Below are positions 45,991-54,490 of a DNA stretch of 64,000 bases, one piece after another. The stretch spans positions 23,964 through 87,963 of the forward strand of contig CANMWK010000017.1 in the NCBI GenBank assembly GCA_947501615.1. The letters run 5' to 3'. A program made the position numbers and the translations under genes. Under the pieces are notes generated by a model that ran no database searches, was not told where the DNA came from, and saw only the letters and a list, made by a program, of their open reading frames with translations. Position 1 is the stretch's first letter, and each line of letters opens with the position of its first letter. The stretch comes from an uncultured Tenacibaculum sp. (lineage in GTDB: Bacteria > Bacteroidota > Bacteroidia > Flavobacteriales > Flavobacteriaceae).

Positions 45991-46911
45991 ATGAATTTAA
46001 AATTTTATGACAGAAAACTTTTGGTTAAGCTCTTAAGCTTATTATCTGTTGTAAGAGGATATAATATTTTAGTATTAATAGCCGCACAATATCTAGCGGC
46101 TATTTTTATTTTTTCAGAAAATAAATCATTACGCAACGTCTTATTAGATTGGCACCTACTCTACTTAGTTATTGCAACTGTTTGTGTAGTAGCCGGAGGA
46201 TATATCATAAATAATTTTTATGATGACAAAGCAGACAGAATAAACAAACCTTTAAAAAGTACCTTAGACGATAAAATTAAACAAGAAACTAAACTATCCT
46301 TATACTTTCTTTTCAATTTTATAGGATTTACTTTTGGATGGCTTGTGTCATGGAGAGCTGGTATTTTTTTTGGGCTTTTTATTTTTGGTATTTGGCTCTA
46401 TTCTCATAAATTAAAAAGATACCCTCTACTTGGTTTACTTAGTGCTACCATACTAACAATACTCCCCTTTTTTGTAATATTTATACATTTCAAAAATTTT
46501 TCAAAAGTAATTTTTGTTCATGCTTTTTTTCTTTTTTTTGTAATTGTTGTTAGAGAATTAATTAAAGATTTAGAAAACATTAAAGGAGCTGTTGTCAACA
46601 ACTACAATACTTTTCCAATTGTTTACGGAGAAACAAAAACAAAACAATTCATTTTTTTACTCCTAATTCTTACATTAATTCCTGTATCCTTTTTATTTGA
46701 TTATCCTGCAATTCAGTACATGAAATACTATTTTTATTTAGCTGGAGTGACATTAAGCATTATCGCTTTTTATATCTGGAAATCAAACACAAAAAAGCAA
46801 TATCAAAACATTCATAATATTTTAAAAATTTTGTTGTTAATTGGTGTTTTTAGTTTATTACTTATCGATAAATCATTACTATTAGATAAGGTTATAAACA
46901 AGCTAAAATAA
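45991..46911 (+). CDS. UbiA-family prenyltransferase
   Basis: The 306-residue integral membrane protein has about nine helices. The first Asp-rich motif reads NNFYDDKADRINKP (first Asp of the usual NDxxDxxxD replaced by Asn) near residue 71, and the second is RELIKDLENIKGAVVNN near 190. These variants occur in the geranylgeranylglycerol-phosphate transferase branch of the family found in Bacteroidota. It would attach an isoprenoid made by the mevalonate enzymes nearby to a polar acceptor; the acceptor is not certain. Confidence 0.82.
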   Translation: MNLKFYDRKLLVKLLSLLSVVRGYNILVLIAAQYLAAIFIFSENKSLRNVLLDWHLLYLVIATVCVVAGGYIINNFYDDKADRINKPLKSTLDDKIKQETKLSLYFLFNFIGFTFGWLVSWRAGIFFGLFIFGIWLYSHKLKRYPLLGLLSATILTILPFFVIFIHFKNFSKVIFVHAFFLFFVIVVRELIKDLENIKGAVVNNYNTFPIVYGETKTKQFIFLLLILTLIPVSFLFDYPAIQYMKYYFYLAGVTLSIIAFYIWKSNTKKQYQNIHNILKILLLIGVFSLLLIDKSLLLDKVINKLK

Positions 46912-46990
46912 GGTTCACAAAGATAATTTCAAGCAATAAGAAAACACACAATAAAACCAACTCATAATAAAGAAAGTCAAATATTTAAAG

Positions 46991-46998
46991 TATATTTG
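46991..46998 (+). promoter_or_regulatory. -7 promoter box of the pseudouridine synthase gene
   Basis: TATATTTG matches TAnnTTTG, 22 bases before the ATG at 47021. Confidence 0.6.
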
Positions 46999-47020
46999 CG
47001 CCCATTTTAATTTTACATAA

Positions 47021-47839
47021 ATGAATAAAAATAACTCGTCGAGAGGACGACAAGCTGGAAAGAACAGCAATCCTCGTTTCAAACGTAACGCTCCTAAAAA
47101 GAAAACTACTACTTCACAGTCGCAAGAAAATTCTGGAGTACGATTAAACAAATTTATTTCTAATGCTGGTATTTGTTCTAGAAGAGAAGCAGATACATAC
47201 ATAGAACACGGTAGCGTTACTGTAAATGGTAAACTTGTTACTGAAATGGGATACAAAGTTCAACCTGATGATGCAGTACGATTCGATGGTACTTTAATCT
47301 CAATGGAAGAAAAAAGATATGTTCTTTTAAACAAACCTAAAAATTACATTACAACCATGGAAGATGATCGTGGAAGAAAAACTGTAATGGATTTGATAGC
47401 TAATGCGACTAAAGAGCGCATATATCCTGTAGGAAGATTAGATAGAAATACAACAGGTTTACTTTTATTTACAAATGATGGAGAATTAGCAAAAAAACTA
47501 ACACATCCGAAACACAATGTAAGAAAGCTATATCATGCTTCGTTAGATAAAAAGTTAACACTTTCTGATCTTGAAAAATTACGTGGTGATGTAGTGATTG
47601 AAGGTAGAAAAGTTTTTATAGATGCCGTTTCTTATGTAGAAGGAGAAAAGAAAACAGAAGTAGGAATAGAAATACACTCTGGAAGAAATAGAATCGTACG
47701 TAAAATATTTGACCACTTTGGTTACCATGTTGTAAAATTAGATCGAGTTATCTTTGCAGGATTAACAAAGAAAAATCTTCCTAGAGGAAGATGGAGAACC
47801 CTAACTCAACAAGAAATAAACAACTTAAAAATGTTATAA
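47021..47839 (+). CDS. rRNA pseudouridine synthase (RluB/RsuA family)
   Basis: The 272-residue protein has a basic N-terminal tail (residues 1-35), an S4 RNA-binding domain (RLNKFISNAGICSRREADTYI; about 40-90), and the catalytic domain with its active-site Asp in GRLDRNTTGLLLFTNDGELA and the HSGRNRIVRKIFDHFGY segment. It converts a uridine in ribosomal RNA, most likely 23S, into pseudouridine. It is followed after three bases by a GAF-domain gene. Confidence 0.92.
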   Translation: MNKNNSSRGRQAGKNSNPRFKRNAPKKKTTTSQSQENSGVRLNKFISNAGICSRREADTYIEHGSVTVNGKLVTEMGYKVQPDDAVRFDGTLISMEEKRYVLLNKPKNYITTMEDDRGRKTVMDLIANATKERIYPVGRLDRNTTGLLLFTNDGELAKKLTHPKHNVRKLYHASLDKKLTLSDLEKLRGDVVIEGRKVFIDAVSYVEGEKKTEVGIEIHSGRNRIVRKIFDHFGYHVVKLDRVIFAGLTKKNLPRGRWRTLTQQEINNLKML

Positions 47840-47842
47840 GAA

Positions 47843-48295
47843 ATGAATTTTGATAATTTAAAAGCAAAAGCAGACGATATATTTAACAGCTCTTCTTCTA
47901 AAGGAGAAAAGTTACAAGCTATATGTGATTACCTTAAAGAAGAAGTTTCGTATTACGATTGGGTAGGCTTTTATTTTAAAAATGGAGATAAAGAAGAGCT
48001 GAAATTAGCTGAATTTGCTGGTGAGCCAACAGAACATACTATTATTCCTTTCGGAAAAGGTATTTGTGGTCAAGTAGCAATTAGCAATGAAAACTTTGTC
48101 GTTCAGGATGTTTCTGAACAAGACAACTATATTTCTTGTGGATGGAAAGTAAAATCTGAAATCGTTATTCCAATTTTTGTAAACGGAGAAAATGTGGGAC
48201 AAATTGATATTGATTCACATACTGTTAACCCTTTTTCGGAAAAAGATGAAGAACTTTTAGAATTTATTTGCGAAAAAGTTTCGTATTTACTGTAA
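47843..48295 (+). CDS. GAF-domain protein, fRMsr-like
   Basis: The 150-residue protein is a single GAF domain that matches free-methionine-R-sulfoxide reductases: YDWVGFYFKNGD, FGKGICGQVA with one Cys, then DNYISCGWKVKSEIVIPIF with the second (the presumed active Cys), and GQIDIDSHTVNPFSEKD. The third Cys known from the E. coli enzyme (about ten residues before GKGICG) is absent here, so activity would rely on two Cys. It shares a transcript with the pseudouridine synthase. Confidence 0.8.
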   Translation: MNFDNLKAKADDIFNSSSSKGEKLQAICDYLKEEVSYYDWVGFYFKNGDKEELKLAEFAGEPTEHTIIPFGKGICGQVAISNENFVVQDVSEQDNYISCGWKVKSEIVIPIFVNGENVGQIDIDSHTVNPFSEKDEELLEFICEKVSYLL

Positions 48296-48333
48296 AAAAA
48301 CGGCTAAATACTTGTGTATAAACTTTTTTTGTA

Positions 48334-48341
48334 TAGATTTG
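48334..48341 (+). promoter_or_regulatory. Promoter of a small-protein gene
   Basis: TAGATTTG matches TAnnTTTG, with TTG at 48312-48314 placed 19 bases upstream. It points to the short frame starting at 48387. Confidence 0.6.
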
Positions 48342-48386
48342 TAAAAAGTTATTAACATTTTTTTATTACAAATCCTAAATCCCCTT

Positions 48387-48506
48387 ATGATGAGTAAAAA
48401 CATCCCTAATTATGAAGGCTTAGGTAAGACAACTGAAGCCGGAAAATTGACTTTACTAGAAAAACTAGCGCTTTGGGTGAGAAATTTTCTTGAAAACGCT
48501 GAGTAA
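48387..48506 (+). CDS. Small protein of 39 residues
   Basis: A short frame begins with two Met codons (48387 and 48390) and encodes MMSKNIPNYEGLGKTTEAG then KLTLLEKLALWVRNFLENAE. The second half is an ideal amphipathic helix with Leu/Trp/Phe on one face. It has its own promoter (48312-48341) and strong terminator (48528-48568), and the space between purH and the GAF gene has no other explanation. I know no family; it may be a membrane-surface or protein-binding regulator. The coding call rests on the promoter/terminator frame and the helix. Confidence 0.6.
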   Translation: MMSKNIPNYEGLGKTTEAGKLTLLEKLALWVRNFLENAE

Positions 48507-48527
48507 GTAGTCAATAAAAAAACATTA

Positions 48528-48568
48528 AACTGGAAAAACTGTTAAGTTATTAACAAGTTTTTCCAGTT
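48528..48568 (+). terminator. Terminator of the small-protein gene
   Basis: AACTGGAAAAACTGTTAA at 48528-48545 pairs with 48550-48568 (one bulged A), followed by TTTTCTTTT. Confidence 0.8.
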
Positions 48569-48618
48569 TTTCTTTTAAAAACATTCCACAAACAATTGCA
48601 GTAAAATTCAACTTTTAG

Positions 48619-48626
48619 TAAATTTG
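48619..48626 (+). promoter_or_regulatory. -7 promoter box of purH
   Basis: TAAATTTG with TTG at 48596-48598, 20 bases upstream; both parts match the Bacteroidota promoter. It lies 25 bases before the ATG. Confidence 0.7.
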
Positions 48627-48651
48627 CGCGCTCATTGACAACACAACAAAC

Positions 48652-50178
48652 ATGAGCAACAATAAAACAATTAAATCTGCACTTATATCTGTTTTTCACA
48701 AAGATGGATTAGCACCAATAGCAAAAAAACTTAATGAATTAGGAGTAACAATATACTCTACAGGTGGTACCGAAAAATTTATTTCAGAATTAGGTATAAA
48801 TGTTGTTCCTGTAGAAAGTGTTACCGATTATCCTTCAATATTGGGAGGTAGAGTAAAAACATTACACCCTAAAGTTTTTGGAGGAATATTAAACAGACAA
48901 GAAAACGAAAGTGATGTAGCTCAACTTGCTGAATTTAACATCCCACAAATTGATTTAGTTATTGTTGATTTATATCCATTTGAAAAAACAGTAGCCTCTG
49001 GAGCTAGTGAACAAGATATTATTGAAAAAATTGATATCGGTGGAATTTCATTAATCAGAGCAGCTGCTAAAAATTTTAAAGACACTGTTATTGTTTCTTC
49101 AATGGAACAATATGATGAGTTTTTAAATTTAATTACAGAAAACAAAGGTGAAACTTCACTTATTGACAGAAAGAAACTTGCAGCTAAGGCTTTCAATATT
49201 TCTTCTCATTACGACACAGCGATTTTTAACTATTTCAACGAAGAAGAAGTTGTATTTAAAGCAAGTGAGACTACTGCTAAAACTTTAAGATATGGTGAGA
49301 ATCCACATCAAAAAGGATATTTCTTTGGTGATTTGGATGCTATGTTCGATAAATTACACGGTAAAGAATTAAGTTATAACAATCTTTTAGATGTAGATGC
49401 TGCTGTTAACCTTATAGGAGAATTTAAAGGTGAAGCTCCAACATTTGCTATTTTAAAACACAACAATGCATGTGGTTTTGCACAAAGAGAAACTGTGTAC
49501 CAGGCTTATGTTGATGCTCTTGCTGGAGATCCAGTCTCTGCTTTTGGAGGAATTTTGATAACCAATGTTACAATTGACAAAGAAACTGCCGAGGAAATTC
49601 ATAAATTATTCTGTGAAGTAGTAATTGCTCCTAGTTTTGATGAAGATGCATTACAAATCTTAAAAGGCAAAAAGAATAGAATTATTTTAATTCAAAAAGA
49701 AGTAGACTTACCAAATCAAATCGTAAGAACTTCTTTAAATGGATTATTAGTTCAGGATAAAGATGCAAAAACTGATAGTACCGACGATTTATCATATCCT
49801 ACAACATCAAAACCAACTCCTGAACAAATTGAAGATTTATTGTTTGCTTCTAAAATATGCAAGCATACAAAGTCTAATACAATTGTTTTAGCTAAAAACA
49901 AACAATTATGTGCTAGTGGAACAGGACAAACAAGTCGTGTTGATGCTTTAAGACAAGCAATTGATAAAGCAAAAAGTTTTGGATTTAATTTAGAAGATGC
50001 TGTTATGGCAAGTGATGCCTTCTTTCCTTTCCCTGACTGTGTTGAAATAGCAGATAACGCTGGAATTAAATCAGTTATACAACCTGGAGGATCTATTAAA
50101 GACGAATTAAGCATTAACTATTGTAATGATAATGGCTTATCAATGGTATTTACAGGAACAAGACACTTTAAACATTAA
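48652..50178 (+). CDS. purH: Bifunctional AICAR transformylase/IMP cyclohydrolase
   Basis: The 508-residue enzyme carries out the last two steps of IMP synthesis. The N-terminal MGS-like cyclohydrolase domain (about 1-195) shows STGGTEKFISELGI and GGRVKTLHPKVFGGIL; the C-terminal transformylase domain shows LRYGENPHQKGYF, the KHNNACG catalytic Lys-His pair and DAFFPFPDCVEIADNAGIKSVIQPGGSIKD. A terminator stem begins within the last coding codons. No frameshift or odd residue. Confidence 0.97.
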   Translation: MSNNKTIKSALISVFHKDGLAPIAKKLNELGVTIYSTGGTEKFISELGINVVPVESVTDYPSILGGRVKTLHPKVFGGILNRQENESDVAQLAEFNIPQIDLVIVDLYPFEKTVASGASEQDIIEKIDIGGISLIRAAAKNFKDTVIVSSMEQYDEFLNLITENKGETSLIDRKKLAAKAFNISSHYDTAIFNYFNEEEVVFKASETTAKTLRYGENPHQKGYFFGDLDAMFDKLHGKELSYNNLLDVDAAVNLIGEFKGEAPTFAILKHNNACGFAQRETVYQAYVDALAGDPVSAFGGILITNVTIDKETAEEIHKLFCEVVIAPSFDEDALQILKGKKNRIILIQKEVDLPNQIVRTSLNGLLVQDKDAKTDSTDDLSYPTTSKPTPEQIEDLLFASKICKHTKSNTIVLAKNKQLCASGTGQTSRVDALRQAIDKAKSFGFNLEDAVMASDAFFPFPDCVEIADNAGIKSVIQPGGSIKDELSINYCNDNGLSMVFTGTRHFKH

Positions 50179-50195
50179 TGTTTAAGGTGTTTTTT
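50164..50195 (+). terminator. purH terminator overlapping the coding end
   Basis: CACTTTAAACAT at 50164-50175 pairs with 50178-50189 (one G-U pair), loop of two bases, then six T. The left arm encodes the last residues of PurH. Confidence 0.75.
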
Positions 50196-50211
50196 CTAAC
50201 GTTTTTTTTAT

Positions 50212-50219
50212 TAGATTTG
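50212..50219 (+). promoter_or_regulatory. -7 promoter box of the mreB operon
   Basis: TAGATTTG matches TAnnTTTG, 39 bases before the mreB ATG and just past the purH terminator. Confidence 0.6.
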
Positions 50220-50258
50220 TGAGAATACATAAACGGGTTACACTTTTAAATATTTTTT

Positions 50259-51287
50259 ATGGGATTTTTTGACTTTATGACAGAGGACATCGCAATCGAT
50301 TTAGGTACTGCGAATACACTTATCATACATGATGGAAAAGTAGTTATTGATAGTCCTTCTATTGTCGCTAGAAATAGAGTCACTGGAAAAATAATTGCAA
50401 CAGGGAAAGAAGCCCAGAAAATGCAAGGTAAAACTCATGAAAACATCAAAACAATTCGCCCATTAAAAGACGGGGTTATTGCTGATTTTCAAGCATCTGA
50501 AGAAATGATAAAGGAATTCGTTAAACAGATTCCTGCAATCCGAAAGAAAATCTTCCCTCCTTCTTTACGAATGGTTATTTGTATCCCGTCTGGTATTACA
50601 GAAGTTGAAAAAAGAGCTGTTATTGATTCTGCACGTCATATGAACGCCAAAGAAATTTACCTTATTTATGAACCAATGGCTGCTGCTATAGGTGTTGGGG
50701 TAGATATTATGGAACCTAAGGGAAATATGATCATAGATATCGGTGGAGGAACTACCGAAATTGCTGTTATTGCTCTTGCAGGTATCGTTTGTGATCAATC
50801 AGTTAAAGTTGCTGGTGATTTATTTACTAGTGATATTATGTATTATATGAGAACTCAGCATAACTTATATGTAGGTGAAACGACTGCTGAGAAAATGAAA
50901 ATTCAAATAGGAGCTGCTACTGAAGATCTTGACGAAGCACCTGAAGACATGATGGTTCAAGGTAGAGATCTTTTAAGTGGTAAACCTAAACAAGTACAAG
51001 TTTCTTATCGAGAAATTGCAAAAGCACTTGATAAATCTATTTTAAGAATAGAAGACGCAGTTATGGAAACGCTTTCTAAAACTCCTCCAGAATTAGCTGC
51101 TGATATTTACAATACAGGAATTTATCTTGCAGGTGGTGGATCTATGTTAAGAGGTTTAGATAAAAGATTGTCTAGAAAAACAGACTTACCGGTATACGTA
51201 GCAGAAGACCCTTTAAGAGCAGTAGTTAGAGGAACTGGGATTGCACTAAAAAATCTAAATAAATACAAGAGTGTATTAGTTAGCTAA
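50259..51287 (+). CDS. mreB: Rod-shape actin homologue MreB
   Basis: The 342-residue actin-fold ATPase has the phosphate-1 loop IDLGTANTLI, the connecting VVIDSPSIVARN, phosphate-2 MIIDIGGGTTEIAVIAL and the adenosine segment GIYLAGGGSMLRGLDKRL. It forms filaments under the inner membrane that guide side-wall synthesis. It heads the operon mreB-mreC-mreD-mrdA-rodA, which encodes the whole elongasome core. Confidence 0.97.
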   Translation: MGFFDFMTEDIAIDLGTANTLIIHDGKVVIDSPSIVARNRVTGKIIATGKEAQKMQGKTHENIKTIRPLKDGVIADFQASEEMIKEFVKQIPAIRKKIFPPSLRMVICIPSGITEVEKRAVIDSARHMNAKEIYLIYEPMAAAIGVGVDIMEPKGNMIIDIGGGTTEIAVIALAGIVCDQSVKVAGDLFTSDIMYYMRTQHNLYVGETTAEKMKIQIGAATEDLDEAPEDMMVQGRDLLSGKPKQVQVSYREIAKALDKSILRIEDAVMETLSKTPPELAADIYNTGIYLAGGGSMLRGLDKRLSRKTDLPVYVAEDPLRAVVRGTGIALKNLNKYKSVLVS

Positions 51288-51292
51288 AAATT

Positions 51293-52096
51293 ATGCAACA
51301 GCTTATTCATTTTATTCAGAAATTCAAATACTTTCTGTTTTTTTTGCTGTTACAAGTTATTTCTTTTTTCTTAATTGTAAATAATCATAGTTACCATAGA
51401 AGTAAATTTGTGAGCTCAGCTAACACTATTACTGGTGGTATTTATGAAAAAAGAAGTAACTTGAATAAATATTTTCATCTAAAAAAAGAAAATCAGAGCT
51501 TAATAGAAGAAAATGTAGCCCTAAAAAATAAGTTAGCTAAACTTGACGTACTTTTAGACAGCCTTAACATAAAGAACACACAGAATTTAGCACAACAATT
51601 TCAATTTATAAGCGGAGAGGTTTATAAAAATGAATTCCAAAAACCTTATAATTATCTTACAATTAACAGAGGTATCAAACATGGAATTAAACAAGAAATG
51701 GGTGTAATTAATAATAAGGGAATTATTGGTATTATCGATGTTACTTCTTCAAAATATTCTAGAGTAAGATCTATACTCAACAGAAATAGTAAAGTAAATG
51801 CTAGATTAAAAAACACAGCTCATTTTGGTTCTTTAAGCTGGAATGGTGAAAATCATAATATAGTCCAACTCCAAGATGTACCTAGAGAAGCTCAAACAAA
51901 AATAGGAGACACTATAATAACTGGAGGAAACTCAACAATTTTCCCTAAAGGAATTTTAATTGGAACTATAGTTAATAATACTAAAGGTATAGATATTAAG
52001 TTATTTAATGATATGAGTACTATTGAAAATATTTATATTATTAAAAACTTCGACAAAGAGGAAATAAAAGATTTAGAAAAAAAGACTAATGAATAG
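51293..52096 (+). CDS. mreC: Rod-shape protein MreC
   Basis: The 267-residue protein has one N-terminal membrane helix (about 13-30), a periplasmic coiled coil (about 55-95; ENQSLIEENVALKNKLAKLDVLL) and the MreC beta domain with YLTINRGIKHGIKQEMGVINNKGIIGIIDVTSSKYSRV split by turns, ending with GTIVNNTKGID. It links MreB to the PBP2-RodA synthase. It overlaps mreD by eight bases. Confidence 0.94.
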   Translation: MQQLIHFIQKFKYFLFFLLLQVISFFLIVNNHSYHRSKFVSSANTITGGIYEKRSNLNKYFHLKKENQSLIEENVALKNKLAKLDVLLDSLNIKNTQNLAQQFQFISGEVYKNEFQKPYNYLTINRGIKHGIKQEMGVINNKGIIGIIDVTSSKYSRVRSILNRNSKVNARLKNTAHFGSLSWNGENHNIVQLQDVPREAQTKIGDTIITGGNSTIFPKGILIGTIVNNTKGIDIKLFNDMSTIENIYIIKNFDKEEIKDLEKKTNE

Positions 52097-52604
52097 AAAG
52101 CCCTTTTACCTAATTCTAATATTTGTTTTTTTAATTTTAAAACAAGTGTTGGTATTAAACAATATAAAATTATTTGGTTATGTAAACCCATACATTTACA
52201 TTGCCTTTCTTTTTATTTACCCCTATAAAACCAATAGATTTCCAATTATCTCTTTAGCTTTTTTCCTAGGAATCTGTATTGATTTTTTTTCTGATTCAGG
52301 AGGAATTCATGCTTTTGCTACCACATTAATTGCTTATATAAGACCATACTTCTTTAGAACCTTTTTTCAAAAAACTGAAGTTGATTATGAGTTTTTTCAA
52401 ATGAATCAAGAATCTTTTGGAAAAACCTTTAACTTTATTGCATTACTTACTTTGATTCATCATTTTATAGTTTTTTTGCTAGTTAATTTTAGTTTGAATA
52501 ATTTTTTGAACGTAATAATTAACACAATTTTATCGTCTATTTTTTCTTTAATTTTATATTTTCTGGGGAACTTTATATTAACTAGAAAACAACAGCAACT
52601 GTGA
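52089..52604 (+). CDS. mreD: Rod-shape protein MreD
   Basis: The 171-residue membrane protein has five or six helices and the short, hydrophobic layout of MreD (KLFGYVNPYIYIAFLFIYPY, FFLGICIDFFSDSGGIHAFA). Sequence alone would be weak, but its place between mreC and mrdA, with overlaps of eight and four bases, is decisive. Confidence 0.9.
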   Translation: MNRKPFYLILIFVFLILKQVLVLNNIKLFGYVNPYIYIAFLFIYPYKTNRFPIISLAFFLGICIDFFSDSGGIHAFATTLIAYIRPYFFRTFFQKTEVDYEFFQMNQESFGKTFNFIALLTLIHHFIVFLLVNFSLNNFLNVIINTILSSIFSLILYFLGNFILTRKQQQL

Positions 52605-54490
52605 AAAGAAGTTTTTTATTAATTTTTTTAATTACTGTAGTTGGAATTTTATACATCGGAAGATTATTTCAACTTCAAATACTTGAAGGATATATAGCTA
52701 ACCCTACCAGTAGCGCCACTATAAAAATTGAATATGATTATCCTGAACGAGGATATATATATGATAGAAATAAAGAATTATTGGTAACAAACCAAGTTTC
52801 TTATGATGTTATGGCCATACCTAAAGAGTTAAGATCTCTTGATACTCTAGAGTTTTGTAGTCTTTTAAAAATCTCTAAACAACAGTTTATAAAAAAAGTA
52901 AACAAAATTAAAAACCATAAACGTTTTAAACCTTGGCTACCTCAAGTATTTTTAAAGCACTTGGCAAAAGAAGATTATGCTTTTCTTCAAGAAAAACTAC
53001 ATAAATTTAAAGGTTTTTATATCCAAAAACGTTCCATCAGAAATTACCCTAAACCTATAGCTGCTAATATCTTAGGCTTTTTAGCTGAAGTTAACGAGCT
53101 TCAAGCTAAAAAAAATCCAGATTATCAAAATGGAGAACTTATTGGTAAACTTGGTGTTGAACGTTCTTATGAAAAAGTCCTTAGAGGTGTTAAAGGAAGG
53201 AAATATTATAACAGAGATAATCTTATGAGGATTAAAGGCTCATATAAAGATGGTACTTTTGATACTTTGGCCGTAACTGGTAAAGATTTAATGTTAACTA
53301 TAGACAGTGACCTTCAAGAATATGGTGAAAAGTTAATGACTGGAAAAAGAGGTGGCATTGTTGTTATAGAACCTTCATCTGGAGAAATATTAGCCCTTGT
53401 AACTGCTCCTTCTTACGACCCTAATGTATTAGTAGGTAGAAAACGTTCTAAGCACTCTACAATCTTATTTAATGATAGCATAAACAACCCTACTTATGAT
53501 AGAGGATTACAAGGAGTGTACCCCCCAGGATCACCTTTTAAAATTTTAAGTGGTTTAGTTGGACTACAAGAAGGTGTTATTAATGAAAATTCTTATGTGT
53601 ATTGCTATGGAGGTTATCGTTATGGAAAGAAAAAAAAGGAATTTATGGGATGCCATTGTAACACTTATGGAAAACCTATACGATTAAAAAAGGCAATTGC
53701 TAACTCTTGTAATAGCTATTTCTCCGATGCGTATCGAAAAATTATAGATAAGCCTAAAAAAACAGAAATTGGATTTAATAACTGGAGTAATCATATTAAA
53801 AGTTTCGGTTTAGGGGATTTTTTAGGTTACGATCTACCAGTTGGTCAGCCTGGTTTAATTCCAAATGCTAAATATTATAACAATCGTTATAAGTTCAGAT
53901 GGGGAGCTACAACTACTATTTCTAACGCCATTGGCCAGGGGGAAATACAAACAACTCCTATACAATTAGCGAATGCAACTGCTGCCATAGCAAACAAAGG
54001 CTTCTATTATACTCCACATATTGTTAAAAAAATTGATGGTAATGGTATAAAAGATGAAAAATTCACTCAAAAAAAATACACCTCAATAGCGCCAGAACAT
54101 TTCCCTGTAGTGATAGATGCAATGCATGAAGTTTTTAAAACTGGAACAGGAAAATATCATCAGGTAAAAGGGATCGATATTTGTGGAAAAACAGGAACAG
54201 TAGAAAACTTTACACGAATTGATGGAAAAAAAGTACAATTAGAAGATCATTCTATATTGATAGCTTTTGCTCCTAAAGATAATCCTAAAATAGCTATGGC
54301 TATTTTTGTTGAAAATGGAGGATACGGTTCTACAATAGCAGCTCCAATTACCAGTTTAATGATTGAAAAATATTTAAACGGTCATGTTGAAAGAAAAAAA
54401 TTGGAAGAAAAAATGGTACATCTTAGCCTGCAAAATGAATATGATAAACTAATTAAAAAAAGAGATTCGATTGAGGCAGCAAGAAAATAA
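52601..54490 (+). CDS. mrdA: Penicillin-binding protein 2 (transpeptidase)
   Basis: The 629-residue class B PBP starts at GTG and has one N-terminal membrane helix, a PBP dimer domain (about 50-215, with the PERGYIYDRNKELLV box), and the transpeptidase domain with motifs S-x-x-K (PPGSPFKI; about residue 310), S-x-N (ANSCNSYF) and K-T-G (CGKTGTVENF; about 530). It cross-links peptidoglycan in cell elongation, together with RodA encoded next. It overlaps mreD by four bases and rodA by 20. Confidence 0.95.
   Translation: MKRSFLLIFLITVVGILYIGRLFQLQILEGYIANPTSSATIKIEYDYPERGYIYDRNKELLVTNQVSYDVMAIPKELRSLDTLEFCSLLKISKQQFIKKVNKIKNHKRFKPWLPQVFLKHLAKEDYAFLQEKLHKFKGFYIQKRSIRNYPKPIAANILGFLAEVNELQAKKNPDYQNGELIGKLGVERSYEKVLRGVKGRKYYNRDNLMRIKGSYKDGTFDTLAVTGKDLMLTIDSDLQEYGEKLMTGKRGGIVVIEPSSGEILALVTAPSYDPNVLVGRKRSKHSTILFNDSINNPTYDRGLQGVYPPGSPFKILSGLVGLQEGVINENSYVYCYGGYRYGKKKKEFMGCHCNTYGKPIRLKKAIANSCNSYFSDAYRKIIDKPKKTEIGFNNWSNHIKSFGLGDFLGYDLPVGQPGLIPNAKYYNNRYKFRWGATTTISNAIGQGEIQTTPIQLANATAAIANKGFYYTPHIVKKIDGNGIKDEKFTQKKYTSIAPEHFPVVIDAMHEVFKTGTGKYHQVKGIDICGKTGTVENFTRIDGKKVQLEDHSILIAFAPKDNPKIAMAIFVENGGYGSTIAAPITSLMIEKYLNGHVERKKLEEKMVHLSLQNEYDKLIKKRDSIEAARK

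Noticed and set aside
46915..47256. Minus-strand frame of 113 codons over the pseudouridine synthase start
   Set aside because: It is antisense to a well-supported gene and has no protein-like features.
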